Of a DNA stretch of 64,000 nucleotides, positions 36,239 through 43,312 are shown in pieces. Position 1 is the stretch's first letter. Each line of letters begins with the position of its first letter. The translations under genes were made by a program, and so were the position numbers. The stretch spans positions 1-64,000 of the forward strand of contig JAFPWY010000008.1 in assembly GCA_017412605.1 (NCBI GenBank), in the 5' to 3' direction. The notes beneath the pieces were generated by a model. The model was not told the origin of the DNA and did not search any database. It was given only the letters and a program-made list of their open reading frames with translations. This stretch comes from Fibrobacter sp. (GTDB lineage: Bacteria > Fibrobacterota > Fibrobacteria > Fibrobacterales > Fibrobacteraceae).

Positions 36239-38677
36239 ATGGACAAAGTCATTTCCATACGCGGGTGCAGGCTGCACAACCTGAAAAATGTCGATGCCCA
36301 GTTCCCTCTGGGCAAGATTACAGTTGTTTGCGGTCCATCGGGCTGCGGAAAGTCAACACTCGTACTCGATACCCTGCACGGGGAATCCAAGCGCCGTTAT
36401 CTGGAAACACTCTCCCCCTTTGCCGCTGAATTGCTAGGCGGGCGAAGGATTATCCCCATCGATAGCGCCGAAGGGCTGCCCGCAAGCCTCGCCGTCGGGC
36501 CGAGCCATGGCGAAGCCCCCGCGAAGGCGTATGCCTTGAGCCTTTCGGAATGCGATAGCACTCTGCGCGGGCTGTTCGCGAAGTTTGCAAGCCCCGCTTG
36601 CCCCGTATGCGGGAAGCCGATGGAATGCCAGAGCCGCGAGGAGATTATCAAGGAAATCGCAGGACTGCCGCAAGGGAGCAAGCTGCAGTTTTTCGCGCAT
36701 CTCCCCACCAGCCGCACCAGCCTCGACAAGCTGGCCGCCGTATTCTTGGCGCAGGGATTCACCCGCGCCATGGCCGATGGCGTCAGTTATTCACTGGCCG
36801 ACCTCACCGAAAACGAAAAGAGAATCGTTCCCGAAGAATTCTTCATCGTCGTGGACCGCGTGATTGTCCGCGAGAACACGCGTACCCGCATTGCCGAAGC
36901 CGTGGACGGGGTCCTGAAACTCACCCACGGCGAACTCGTCCTCGACATCAACGGCAACCGGAAGCTCTACAGCACGGCACCTCGCTGCCCCGACCACGGA
37001 GCACAACAGTCCCGGCCACTCCAGCCGGAAGACCTTTCCCCCTACTCGCGCACGAGCGCCTGCCCCACCTGCGGCGGCACAGGAAACATCGAAAAAAACG
37101 ACACCGCCGAGGACTGCCCCGACTGCAAGGGACTCCGACTCAGGCCAAACCTGCTCCAATCGGTCATCGACGACTCCACCTGGAAGGACTTGCTCGAAAC
37201 TCCGTTCGCCAAGCTCGGGCAAAAACTGCACCAGCTGTTCGACAGCCGCCTGAACGCGAACCAGAAGCCCGCCTTCAACGCGCTCCTCGACCGCATCGAG
37301 GCCATCAACGAACTCGGCATCGGCTACCTGACCGGCGGCCGCAGCGCAACCACCCTTTCGGGCGGCGAAATCCAGCGTCTACGCCTTTCGAGCCTCAGTA
37401 CTGGGCACCTGAACAACCTTCTGATTGTCCTTGACGAACCCGCCAGCGGGCTCCACCAGTGCGATGTGGAGGCGCTCTGGAAAGTCCTCAAGAAAGTCCA
37501 GTCCCGAGGGAACACGCTCGTGCTCATCGAGCACAACCCGGGCATCATCAAAAAGGCCGACTGGATTATTGAAATGGGACCGGGAGCCGGCGAAAAAGGC
37601 GGAGAAATCTTGTTCCAGGGAACAGCAAAAGAGGTGCTGGAAAATCCGCAATCGCCGACAGGTGCGTGGATTAAGAGTTTAGACGAACGACGAAAGACGA
37701 ACGACGAAAGACGAGAGACGAACGACGAAAGACGAGAGACGAACGACGAAAGACGAGAGACGAAAGACGAAAGAAAAAAGGAAAAAAGCGAGAGGAAAAA
37801 GATTGTCATTGCGAGCAACGCGAAGCAATCCCACAAAGATTCCATCGACATCAAGAACTTCGCAATGTTCGATATGAAGCCGGTCAGCGCTCATTTCCCG
37901 GTGCAAAAGTTCAGCGTCATCACGGGCGCAAGCGGCAGCGGCAAGTCCACGCTCCTGTTCAAAAACCTCGCCCCCCGCGCCAGTCAGGGCGAGTTCGAAA
38001 ACCTCGGCATCCAGGCGCTCTCCGTCCTTTCGACAGGCGACTTCCACGGGAACCGCCGCAGTACGGTCGCCTCGGCAATCAGCCTGAACACGATGCTCCG
38101 TGATTTGTTCGCAAAACTCCCCGAAAGCAAGGTACGCGGCTACACTGCATCTAAGTTCGCAACGCACGCCCCCGGCGGCCGCTGCGAAAACTGCAAGGGC
38201 GAAGGCGTGCTTTACGACCCCGCCGGCTACGAGGAAACCGAATGCCCCGTCTGCCTCGGCAAGCGCTTCAAGGACGAAATCCTCGAAGTCCGCTTCAAGT
38301 CGCTATCCATCGCCGACATCCTCGATTTAGAAATCGGCGAAGCCTACAAGCTCTTTATCAACCTCAAGCCATTTGCAGACAAACTAAAACCATTGGTCGA
38401 TACGGGTCTCGACTACCTTAAACTCGGGCAAACCACCGCCCACCTTTCCGGCGGCGAACGCGCCAGGCTCCGCCTTTCCATCGCGCTTGCCCGTGCCAAG
38501 GCACCCAACACGCTGTTCCTTTTCGACGAACCCGCCCGCGGGCTCCACCAGAAGGACATCCAGCATTTACTCGACCTTATCCGCGGCCTCACCGAAGCGG
38601 GCCATACCGTCATCGCCATCGAGCATGCGCAGGATTTCGTGAATGCGGCAGATTACGCCGTAGAACTGAGCCGATAA
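36239..38677 (+). CDS. UvrA-like ABC ATPase (excinuclease A paralogue)
   Basis: This carries two fused ABC modules as in UvrA: first Walker A GPSGCGKST, second GASGSGKST, signatures LSGGEIQRLRLSSL and LSGGERARLRLS, Walker B VLDEPASGLH and LFDEPARGLH. Zinc-finger cysteines lie in CPVCGKPMEC, CPTCGGTGNI...CPDCKG and CENCKGEG...CPVCLGKR. At 812 residues it is about 130 shorter than canonical UvrA, so it is probably a specialised paralogue (such as the drug-resistance class) rather than the housekeeping repair enzyme. Residues about 481-533, the linker between halves, are encoded by tandem intergenic-type repeats plus a palindromic element. Confidence 0.85.
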   Translation: MDKVISIRGCRLHNLKNVDAQFPLGKITVVCGPSGCGKSTLVLDTLHGESKRRYLETLSPFAAELLGGRRIIPIDSAEGLPASLAVGPSHGEAPAKAYALSLSECDSTLRGLFAKFASPACPVCGKPMECQSREEIIKEIAGLPQGSKLQFFAHLPTSRTSLDKLAAVFLAQGFTRAMADGVSYSLADLTENEKRIVPEEFFIVVDRVIVRENTRTRIAEAVDGVLKLTHGELVLDINGNRKLYSTAPRCPDHGAQQSRPLQPEDLSPYSRTSACPTCGGTGNIEKNDTAEDCPDCKGLRLRPNLLQSVIDDSTWKDLLETPFAKLGQKLHQLFDSRLNANQKPAFNALLDRIEAINELGIGYLTGGRSATTLSGGEIQRLRLSSLSTGHLNNLLIVLDEPASGLHQCDVEALWKVLKKVQSRGNTLVLIEHNPGIIKKADWIIEMGPGAGEKGGEILFQGTAKEVLENPQSPTGAWIKSLDERRKTNDERRETNDERRETNDERRETKDERKKEKSERKKIVIASNAKQSHKDSIDIKNFAMFDMKPVSAHFPVQKFSVITGASGSGKSTLLFKNLAPRASQGEFENLGIQALSVLSTGDFHGNRRSTVASAISLNTMLRDLFAKLPESKVRGYTASKFATHAPGGRCENCKGEGVLYDPAGYEETECPVCLGKRFKDEILEVRFKSLSIADILDLEIGEAYKLFINLKPFADKLKPLVDTGLDYLKLGQTTAHLSGGERARLRLSIALARAKAPNTLFLFDEPARGLHQKDIQHLLDLIRGLTEAGHTVIAIEHAQDFVNAADYAVELSR
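37681..37770 (+). repeat. In-frame 21-bp tandem repeat in the UvrA paralogue
   Basis: About four copies of a 21-bp unit encode DERRETN heptads. The same words (gacgaaagacgagaga and its complement) occur in non-coding gaps near 6410 and 20725. The reading frame stays open because the unit is a multiple of three. Confidence 0.85.
37805..37832 (+). repeat. Dispersed palindromic element, copy c (in frame)
   Basis: GTCATTGCGAGCAACGCGAA continuing into GCAATCCC: a short-stem member of the palindrome family, here translated as part of the UvrA paralogue linker. Confidence 0.75.
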
Positions 38678-38744
38678 AAATCCGCCCCGATAGGCAAAAA
38701 GTTTTATAGATTTTAAATGGATGCCATAAAACGGGAGGGTCTCC

Positions 38745-39338
38745 ATGCATAAAATCCGCTATTTTGCAACCGCAATGATTTCGGCGCTATGCCTTTTTGC
38801 ATGTTCGCAAACCGTAGAAGCCCCTTCCCAAGACGAAGAAGACGCAACCGCATACTCTTCGTCCTCCTCCAAAAGCAAAAAACAAGACTCTTCTTCGAAA
38901 AACAACCAAACTAAGAAATCTTCGAGCTCGGTATCTTTCGATTGGGATGATGAAGATGACATCGGAGGCTTTGTTATCGACACGGCTCAAATCACACGGT
39001 CCCCCATCGAGTTCACAGGAGAAAAGAAGGATTGCGATTTTTCCGTTGACGATTCCGTATGGACCATCGAGCAAGTTGACTCAAATTCCTCATCCATTTC
39101 ATACATCACCTTCGACGAAAAAACGATGGAAATAAAAATGGATGTCGAAGCCAAAAACGATCCCGACAAGACCTGCGAAGAATCGCTTGGCATCTGGACA
39201 TTCACGATAATTCTTGTCGGCGGCAAAGATGTCGACGGCAACTGTACCGAAGACGGCTTTGCAGCAACGGGAACCCTTGTCGACTCTACCCGCACAATAC
39301 GGGACAAGAAAGACGTCTACAAGGAAATCTGCAAGTAA
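38745..39338 (+). CDS. Ser/Lys-rich lipoprotein, function unknown
   Basis: The lipoprotein signal ends in CLFAC. Residues 35-62 are a low-complexity Ser/Lys linker (YSSSSSKSKKQDSSSKN), typical of Fibrobacter surface lipoproteins. The C-terminal 130 residues contain four cysteines and a beta-rich pattern with no named family that I recognise. GGGAGGG lies 5 nt before the ATG. It is followed by a second lipoprotein gene of similar design. Confidence 0.75.
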   Translation: MHKIRYFATAMISALCLFACSQTVEAPSQDEEDATAYSSSSSKSKKQDSSSKNNQTKKSSSSVSFDWDDEDDIGGFVIDTAQITRSPIEFTGEKKDCDFSVDDSVWTIEQVDSNSSSISYITFDEKTMEIKMDVEAKNDPDKTCEESLGIWTFTIILVGGKDVDGNCTEDGFAATGTLVDSTRTIRDKKDVYKEICK

Positions 39339-39376
39339 AAATGTATATTGGGGAAAAAATAAAGAGTTTGGGTATT

Positions 39377-40639
39377 ATGAAAAAAGTTTTCTTTATTCTA
39401 GCTTCTGCCTGCGCCATATTCTTCGCTGCCTGTGGTGACGATGGTTCTTCTGCGTCTTTTGAAGATACCGAAAAAAGCCTATCCTCCTCGTATACCGACG
39501 ACAGCTCCGACAGTAAGGATATAAGTTCCAGCAGCAAGAGCAAAAGTTCAAAGAAACAAGATATTGATTCCGACAATGAAACCGAGAACTCCGACAGCAA
39601 GGACAAAGGTTCAAAAAAACAAGATGAAAACTCTAGTAGCAAGGGTAAAAGTTCCAAAAAACAAGATGCTAGTTCCGACAGCAAATCAGGAAACTCCGAC
39701 AGCAAAAAATGGAGTTCCAATGGAATTGACCCAAGAAACATCGTGGTTTTCACAGAAGGCTATTTGAACAAAGGGAAATCCAGAAACCAATTCTTGCTTA
39801 GCACGCCCAATACGGGAGAGTGCAAATTAAACGAGACCAAGACAGAAAAGTCTGTTTCTTGGGAACCCGTAGATAGAGCGTATGAAATGAACATAGAGCT
39901 GGAGGGCGACAAAATTTTCTTCCACCTGGACTCGGGCGTCACTTGTGTACTTGTTGGCGGTTCTGCCGAAAATATGGACGGAACATGGACTACGGATTCC
40001 GTTATAATTACTCAAGAAAGCAGTTATTCCACCTGGATAAAGCAACTCGATTGCATTCTCGAGATTTCCAATAACGAATTCGCCTTGACTTTGGCTTGGA
40101 AAGAAGACTCTACAAATGTTGCGGATTCTTCAGAAATTGAATTTCAAAAGACCCGCATGAAACAGAACTTTTTCACTTCAGACCTTATGTATTATATCTG
40201 CCTGGTCTTGAACGGGGAATCAAATATATCGCTCTACATAGACGATTTATTTACAGGCTCAATTGGATATTCCGCTCTCGTTTCGGGAAATTCGAAAAAA
40301 TTCGACATAACCTATGGCAATATCGAAAACGACATTCAGACATTTACCTTTAATGGCACGACATACACAGCAACCTTAGACAGTTGCATAAATAAAGAAT
40401 ACCAAGGGAGAGAAATCTTCGTGACCGTGACGAGGGACGACACGATTTGTAAGTGGCACCAGGTTGAAAGATATGTGACCCGAGAATATTGCAATAACAG
40501 AAACATTGAGCACCTGAATACAGATAAGCTCATTTATTCCCAAGGCGAAAGAGTCGTAACCAAGTACTGGGATGGCAACAAAGACGAGTTTGAGGAATGC
40601 CTCAAAAACATAGCCACGCCGCCTGCCGACTCCTTGTAA
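39377..40639 (+). CDS. Ser/Lys-rich repeat lipoprotein, function unknown
   Basis: I start at MKKVFFILASACAIFFAAC, which forms a lipoprotein signal; an in-frame ATG twelve codons earlier would spoil it. Residues 20-115 are a repetitive linker of SSKGKSSKKQD and SDSKDKGSKKQD units. The C-terminal 300 residues are beta-rich with several cysteines and have no recognised domain. It follows another Ser/Lys lipoprotein by 38 nt. Base composition is more AT-rich than neighbours, suggesting lower expression or later acquisition. Confidence 0.72.
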   Translation: MKKVFFILASACAIFFAACGDDGSSASFEDTEKSLSSSYTDDSSDSKDISSSSKSKSSKKQDIDSDNETENSDSKDKGSKKQDENSSSKGKSSKKQDASSDSKSGNSDSKKWSSNGIDPRNIVVFTEGYLNKGKSRNQFLLSTPNTGECKLNETKTEKSVSWEPVDRAYEMNIELEGDKIFFHLDSGVTCVLVGGSAENMDGTWTTDSVIITQESSYSTWIKQLDCILEISNNEFALTLAWKEDSTNVADSSEIEFQKTRMKQNFFTSDLMYYICLVLNGESNISLYIDDLFTGSIGYSALVSGNSKKFDITYGNIENDIQTFTFNGTTYTATLDSCINKEYQGREIFVTVTRDDTICKWHQVERYVTREYCNNRNIEHLNTDKLIYSQGERVVTKYWDGNKDEFEECLKNIATPPADSL

Positions 40640-40643
40640 AGCA

Positions 40644-40680
40644 TCTCACTGGATCCATGCAATTCCAGCGAGAACTTATT
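40644..40680 (+). terminator. Probable terminator
   Basis: CTCACTGGA and TCCAGCGAG form a 9-bp stem with one G-T pair, followed by a T-rich stretch, just after the repeat lipoprotein stop. It could also act for the convergent dehydrogenase gene. Confidence 0.5.
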
Positions 40681-40687
40681 TTTCACA

Positions 40688-41866
40688 TTATTCCAACGTT
40701 GCACGCGCCGCGATAGTGTAAATCGCAGTCACGTCCTTCGCCTTGAGCGGTACGAATCCCCAGCCGTCGCCCGGGTTGAGTTTCCTGACGAGAGTCGGGA
40801 TGTCCTCTTCCTTTGCGCCGAGTTCGGCAAAGTTGATGGGCATGCCGATGGAATGCAGGAACTTGCGGAAAGCCTTGATACCTTCGAGGGCTGTAGCCTT
40901 CGGGTTCTCGAAATTCATCTGACAGCCGAACACTCGCGTAGCCATTTGGGCAAAGCGCATCACGTTGTGGTCCACAACGTATTCCATCCAGGCGGGCATG
41001 ATGACAGCGAGGCCCGCGCCATGGGCGCAGTCATAGAGCCCGGAGAGCTCGTGCTCGATTGCGTGACTGTTCCAGTCCTGACTGCGCCCGCAGCCCACAA
41101 GACCATTGTGGGCTACCGTCCCCGCCCACATGATGTTGGCTCGGGCCTGGTAGTTGGCGGGGTCGGCCATGACGCGAGGCCCTTCCTTGAGCATCGTGAT
41201 GAGCAAAGCCTCGCAAAGGCGGTCCGTCGTCTCGACCTCGAGCGTATTCGTGAAGTAACGTTCAAAAACGTGGGCCATGATATCGGTGATGCCGCAGGCC
41301 GTCTGGTATGGCGGCAAAGTACAAAGGAGCGCCGGATTCTGCACCGCAAATTTCGGACGGATCACGTCCGCACCGATATCGCGCTTGAGCATGCCATCTT
41401 CCTTGGTCACGACGGAATCACCGCTGCCTTCGGAACCTGCGGCGGCAATCGTCTGCACCACGCCAATCGGGAGCGCCTTCGTGACGGGCAGTTTTTTTGC
41501 ATAAAAATCCCAGAAATCGCCATCGTAGAGCGCACCCACGGCAATGCCCTTGGAACTGTCGATAGTGGAACCGCCGCCAACAGCCAAGATAAAGTCCACG
41601 CCGCTCTTTCGCACCATATCAATGCCTTTGTAAATCAGCGTATCACGCGGATTCGGCTTCACGCCGCCAAGTTCCACGAAGGCAACGCCTGCAGCATGAA
41701 GCGAAGCCTTCACACGGTCAATCAATCCCGAACGCACCGCGGAGCCGCCACCGTAGTGGATAAGCACCTTGGTACCACCATACTTTTTGACAAGTTCACC
41801 GCATTCTTTTTCGCGGTCCAAACCGAATACAAATTCCGTGGGGCTGTAGAAATTGAAGTTGTCCAT
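40688..41866 (-). CDS. Iron-containing alcohol dehydrogenase (BdhA/YqhD type)
   Basis: This is a group III, Fe-dependent NAD(P)H alcohol dehydrogenase of 392 residues. Features: YSPTEFVFG opening, cofactor loop ILAVGGGSTIDSSKGIA, metal-binding Asp and His in GITDIMAHVFE, and two further His in SHAIEHELSGLYDCAHGAG. NVKPNP-type residues appear as GGVKPNPRDTLI. It probably reduces short aldehydes to alcohols, for redox balance or aldehyde detoxification; the natural substrate is unknown. I choose the ATG at MDNFNFYSP (AAAGGATGG upstream); an upstream frame of 33 codons lacks support. Confidence 0.9.
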   Translation of the reverse strand: MDNFNFYSPTEFVFGLDREKECGELVKKYGGTKVLIHYGGGSAVRSGLIDRVKASLHAAGVAFVELGGVKPNPRDTLIYKGIDMVRKSGVDFILAVGGGSTIDSSKGIAVGALYDGDFWDFYAKKLPVTKALPIGVVQTIAAAGSEGSGDSVVTKEDGMLKRDIGADVIRPKFAVQNPALLCTLPPYQTACGITDIMAHVFERYFTNTLEVETTDRLCEALLITMLKEGPRVMADPANYQARANIMWAGTVAHNGLVGCGRSQDWNSHAIEHELSGLYDCAHGAGLAVIMPAWMEYVVDHNVMRFAQMATRVFGCQMNFENPKATALEGIKAFRKFLHSIGMPINFAELGAKEEDIPTLVRKLNPGDGWGFVPLKAKDVTAIYTIAARATLE

Positions 41867-42001
41867 GTTCCATCCTTTCGTTTTTGCTAAAAAAATACAA
41901 GAATTTATGCATAAAAAACGACATTTACCTGCATTTTTCTGTGTACAGGAGGAAACATCAATCAAGTTGGCAACAGGAAGGAACGAATTTACGGAGGATT
42001 T

Positions 42002-42523
42002 CTACTTAATTCTGTCACCGCAAAAATCCTGGCGGCCGCATTTTTGGCAGTGCGATCCCATCCAGAGCGTATCAAACTGTTCAATAGCGGGTTCAACGAT
42101 CGCCGGGTCGTTCGTGAGGATACCCGCCTCGAAGTTACGCCGCAAGGAACTCTTCATGCCAATACCCGCACCTGTGAGATTTGCCGACCCGATATATGCC
42201 GTTTCCAAATCGAAAATCATCATCTTGAAATGCACCCGCGGGCACATCACTCGTTCAAGATCGGTTGCAAGAATCTTGTATCGGTCAAAATCCTCGCGAA
42301 AATTCGGCCCCGGCTCCTTCGCATGAATCAATCGTACAGCCACGCCACGCTTCAGAAGACCAGCGATTTGCCCCAACAGAGGAATCGCATCGCCATTCCG
42401 CTTCACATAGACATCCTTGATATCGGCGGTACCAATCCACAACGTATTACGAACTTTTGCGATTCGCGAGATGACTTCGGAGTAATGCTCCTCGTTCTGG
42501 ATGTATTTTGTGAATGTGGGCAT
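42002..42523 (-). CDS. Phospholipase D-like domain protein
   Basis: This has a single HKD motif, HFKMMIFDLETAYIGSANLTGAG split as HxK, four residues, D, six residues, GSxN, near residue 115. The 173-residue size matches bacterial Nuc-type PLD proteins that dimerise to form one active site. It has no signal peptide. The C-terminus has CQKCGRQDFC, a likely zinc-binding knuckle. Substrate (nucleic acid or phospholipid) unknown. The ATG is 5 nt after a TATATTTC box; ten upstream in-frame codons would run through that box. Confidence 0.82.
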   Translation of the reverse strand: MPTFTKYIQNEEHYSEVISRIAKVRNTLWIGTADIKDVYVKRNGDAIPLLGQIAGLLKRGVAVRLIHAKEPGPNFREDFDRYKILATDLERVMCPRVHFKMMIFDLETAYIGSANLTGAGIGMKSSLRRNFEAGILTNDPAIVEPAIEQFDTLWMGSHCQKCGRQDFCGDRIK

Positions 42524-42528
42524 GGAGG

Positions 42529-42536
42529 GAAATATA
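42529..42536 (-). promoter_or_regulatory. Candidate -7 box, TATATTTC, 5 nt before ATG
   Basis: TACTATATTTC, then CCTCC, then the ATG of the PLD-like gene, matching the arrangement before the ABC ATPase gene at 20276. Confidence 0.5.
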
Positions 42537-42593
42537 GTATAACCGCGCAACAACTAATGTCGCGGGCCTAGATTCCCCCACAACCAGGCAAAA

Positions 42594-42749
42594 CTATGCC
42601 ACGATATCCATCAGGTCGTAGTACATGAGACGCGTATGCGGGTCGTCATCCTCGGCGTTCATGAAGCGAAATCCATTCTTTTCGTAGAACGGCACAGCAT
42701 TCAAGTAGGCATCCACAGTCAGGAAGCGACAAGGTGTACTCCCGGATTG
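42594..42749 (-). pseudogene. GNAT acetyltransferase remnant, C-terminal part
   Basis: The frame encodes about 51 residues ending at a TAG: CRFLTVDAYLNAVPFYEKNGF, acidic stretch, then TRLMYYDL. This matches the C-terminal end of a common GNAT family (usual form TVDAYNNxxxxxFYEKNGF...TRLMYFDL). Upstream the frame meets a TGA inside palindrome copy d, and the acetyl-CoA-binding core is absent. It is therefore the tail of a broken gene, whose likely N-terminal part survives on the other side of the GIY-YIG cassette. A toxin-like GNAT is possible but inferred. Confidence 0.75.
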
Positions 42750-42782
42750 TCATTGCGAGCCTCGTCGAGGCGAAGCAATCCC
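42749..42782 (+). repeat. Dispersed palindromic element, copy d (cassette left end)
   Basis: GTCATTGCGAG, inner stem CCTCG TCGAGG, then CGAAGCAATCCC. It is in inverted orientation relative to copy e and lies just downstream of the GIY-YIG stop codon. Confidence 0.8.
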
Positions 42783-42791
42783 AATCTAAAT

Positions 42792-43082
42792 TCATAATTC
42801 ATTCTCAAACATGTCATTCCATTTGGGATTTTGCGACTCAATTAGCTCTATTTTCTTTTTCCGATTGCCAGCCTTTATCTGCTTTTCTCGCAATATGGCA
42901 TCCCTTATATCTTGAAAATACTCACAATGCCCTAATTTTGTCACATTATACTTGGCAGTAAATCCATGAAGCCTTTGCTTATGTTCAACCATTCTTCTAT
43001 ACAAATCATTGGTAACACCTGTATAGAGAACACCACGTGGTTTATTGAAAAGTATATATACCGCCGGTTTCATAATATGCAT
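42792..43082 (-). CDS. GIY-YIG nuclease family protein
   Basis: This is a single-domain URI/GIY-YIG endonuclease of about 96 residues. It has YILFNKPRGVLYTGVTNDL (the two halves of the GIY-YIG motif appear as VYIL and LYTGVT), the catalytic-type Arg in LYRRMVEH, and a conserved Glu in AILREKQIKAG, followed by NPKWNDMF. Start is either MHIMKPAVY or the ATG three codons later; the gene begins right beside palindrome copy e. The gene lies wholly between two inverted palindromes. It probably nicks DNA; a role in spreading or maintaining the palindromes is inferred. Confidence 0.85.
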   Translation of the reverse strand: MHIMKPAVYILFNKPRGVLYTGVTNDLYRRMVEHKQRLHGFTAKYNVTKLGHCEYFQDIRDAILREKQIKAGNRKKKIELIESQNPKWNDMFENEL

Positions 43083-43086
43083 GACG

Positions 43087-43122
43087 GAGATTGCTTCGGC
43101 CCCTAAAGGGCCTCGCAATGAC
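43087..43122 (-). repeat. Dispersed palindromic element, copy e (cassette right end)
   Basis: On the minus strand: GTCATTGCGAG, inner stem GCCC TTTA GGGGC, then CGAAGCAATCTCC. It ends immediately before the GIY-YIG start and is inverted relative to copy d. Confidence 0.8.
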
Positions 43123-43132
43123 AAACAAACCT

Positions 43133-43207
43133 AAATTTCTTTATCGCCTTAGTCGAACGCAGTCTGACAAAATCTAAGCGGTTCTTGTCTATACATGCTT
43201 GAACCAC
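43133..43207 (-). pseudogene. Possible N-terminal remnant of the broken GNAT gene
   Basis: In one frame the sequence reads DKNRLDFVRLRSTKAIKKF and then runs into the palindrome. Many small GNAT toxins begin with a similar LDFxxL...F segment before their FDCGD motif, which would come next but is missing. It has the same strand and order as the C-terminal piece. The match is short, so this is a suggestion. Confidence 0.35.
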
Positions 43208-43302
43208 GGGTCAATACCTCCGTTGGCTTCTTCACGGGCACGCTGTTCTGCCATACGGGCCAAAAACCGGCGAGCATCCTCGCCGAACAAAATCGGGGTT
43301 TC
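43189..43302 (-). pseudogene. Short ORF fragment, possible antitoxin remnant
   Basis: A 37-codon frame reads PILFGEDARRFLARMAEQRA, then REEANGG and a TAG, directly upstream of the GNAT remnant. It lacks a credible start codon and is preceded at once by a TGA. Small proteins with GxDARRFLxRM-like words are often the first gene of two-gene stability modules, so a decayed toxin-antitoxin pair is possible. I cannot assign a family. Confidence 0.3.
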
Positions 43303-43312
43303 TCAAGCGAAG

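Larger units (their letters stand above)
42749..43122. mobile_element. Putative GIY-YIG cassette bounded by inverted palindromes
   Basis: A 374-bp unit consists of one GIY-YIG nuclease gene between palindrome copies d and e in opposite orientation. It lies inside the remains of a GNAT gene: an N-terminal-like piece to the right and a clear C-terminal piece to the left, with about 100 codons missing. The layout resembles REP/RAYT elements, with a GIY-YIG nuclease in place of the tyrosine transposase. No target duplication is evident. Mobility is inferred. Confidence 0.55.

Noticed and set aside
37681-37770. Regular 21-bp repeats that could suggest a CRISPR array
   Set aside because: Units are directly adjacent without unique spacers, lie within an open reading frame and encode heptads; no cas genes are near.
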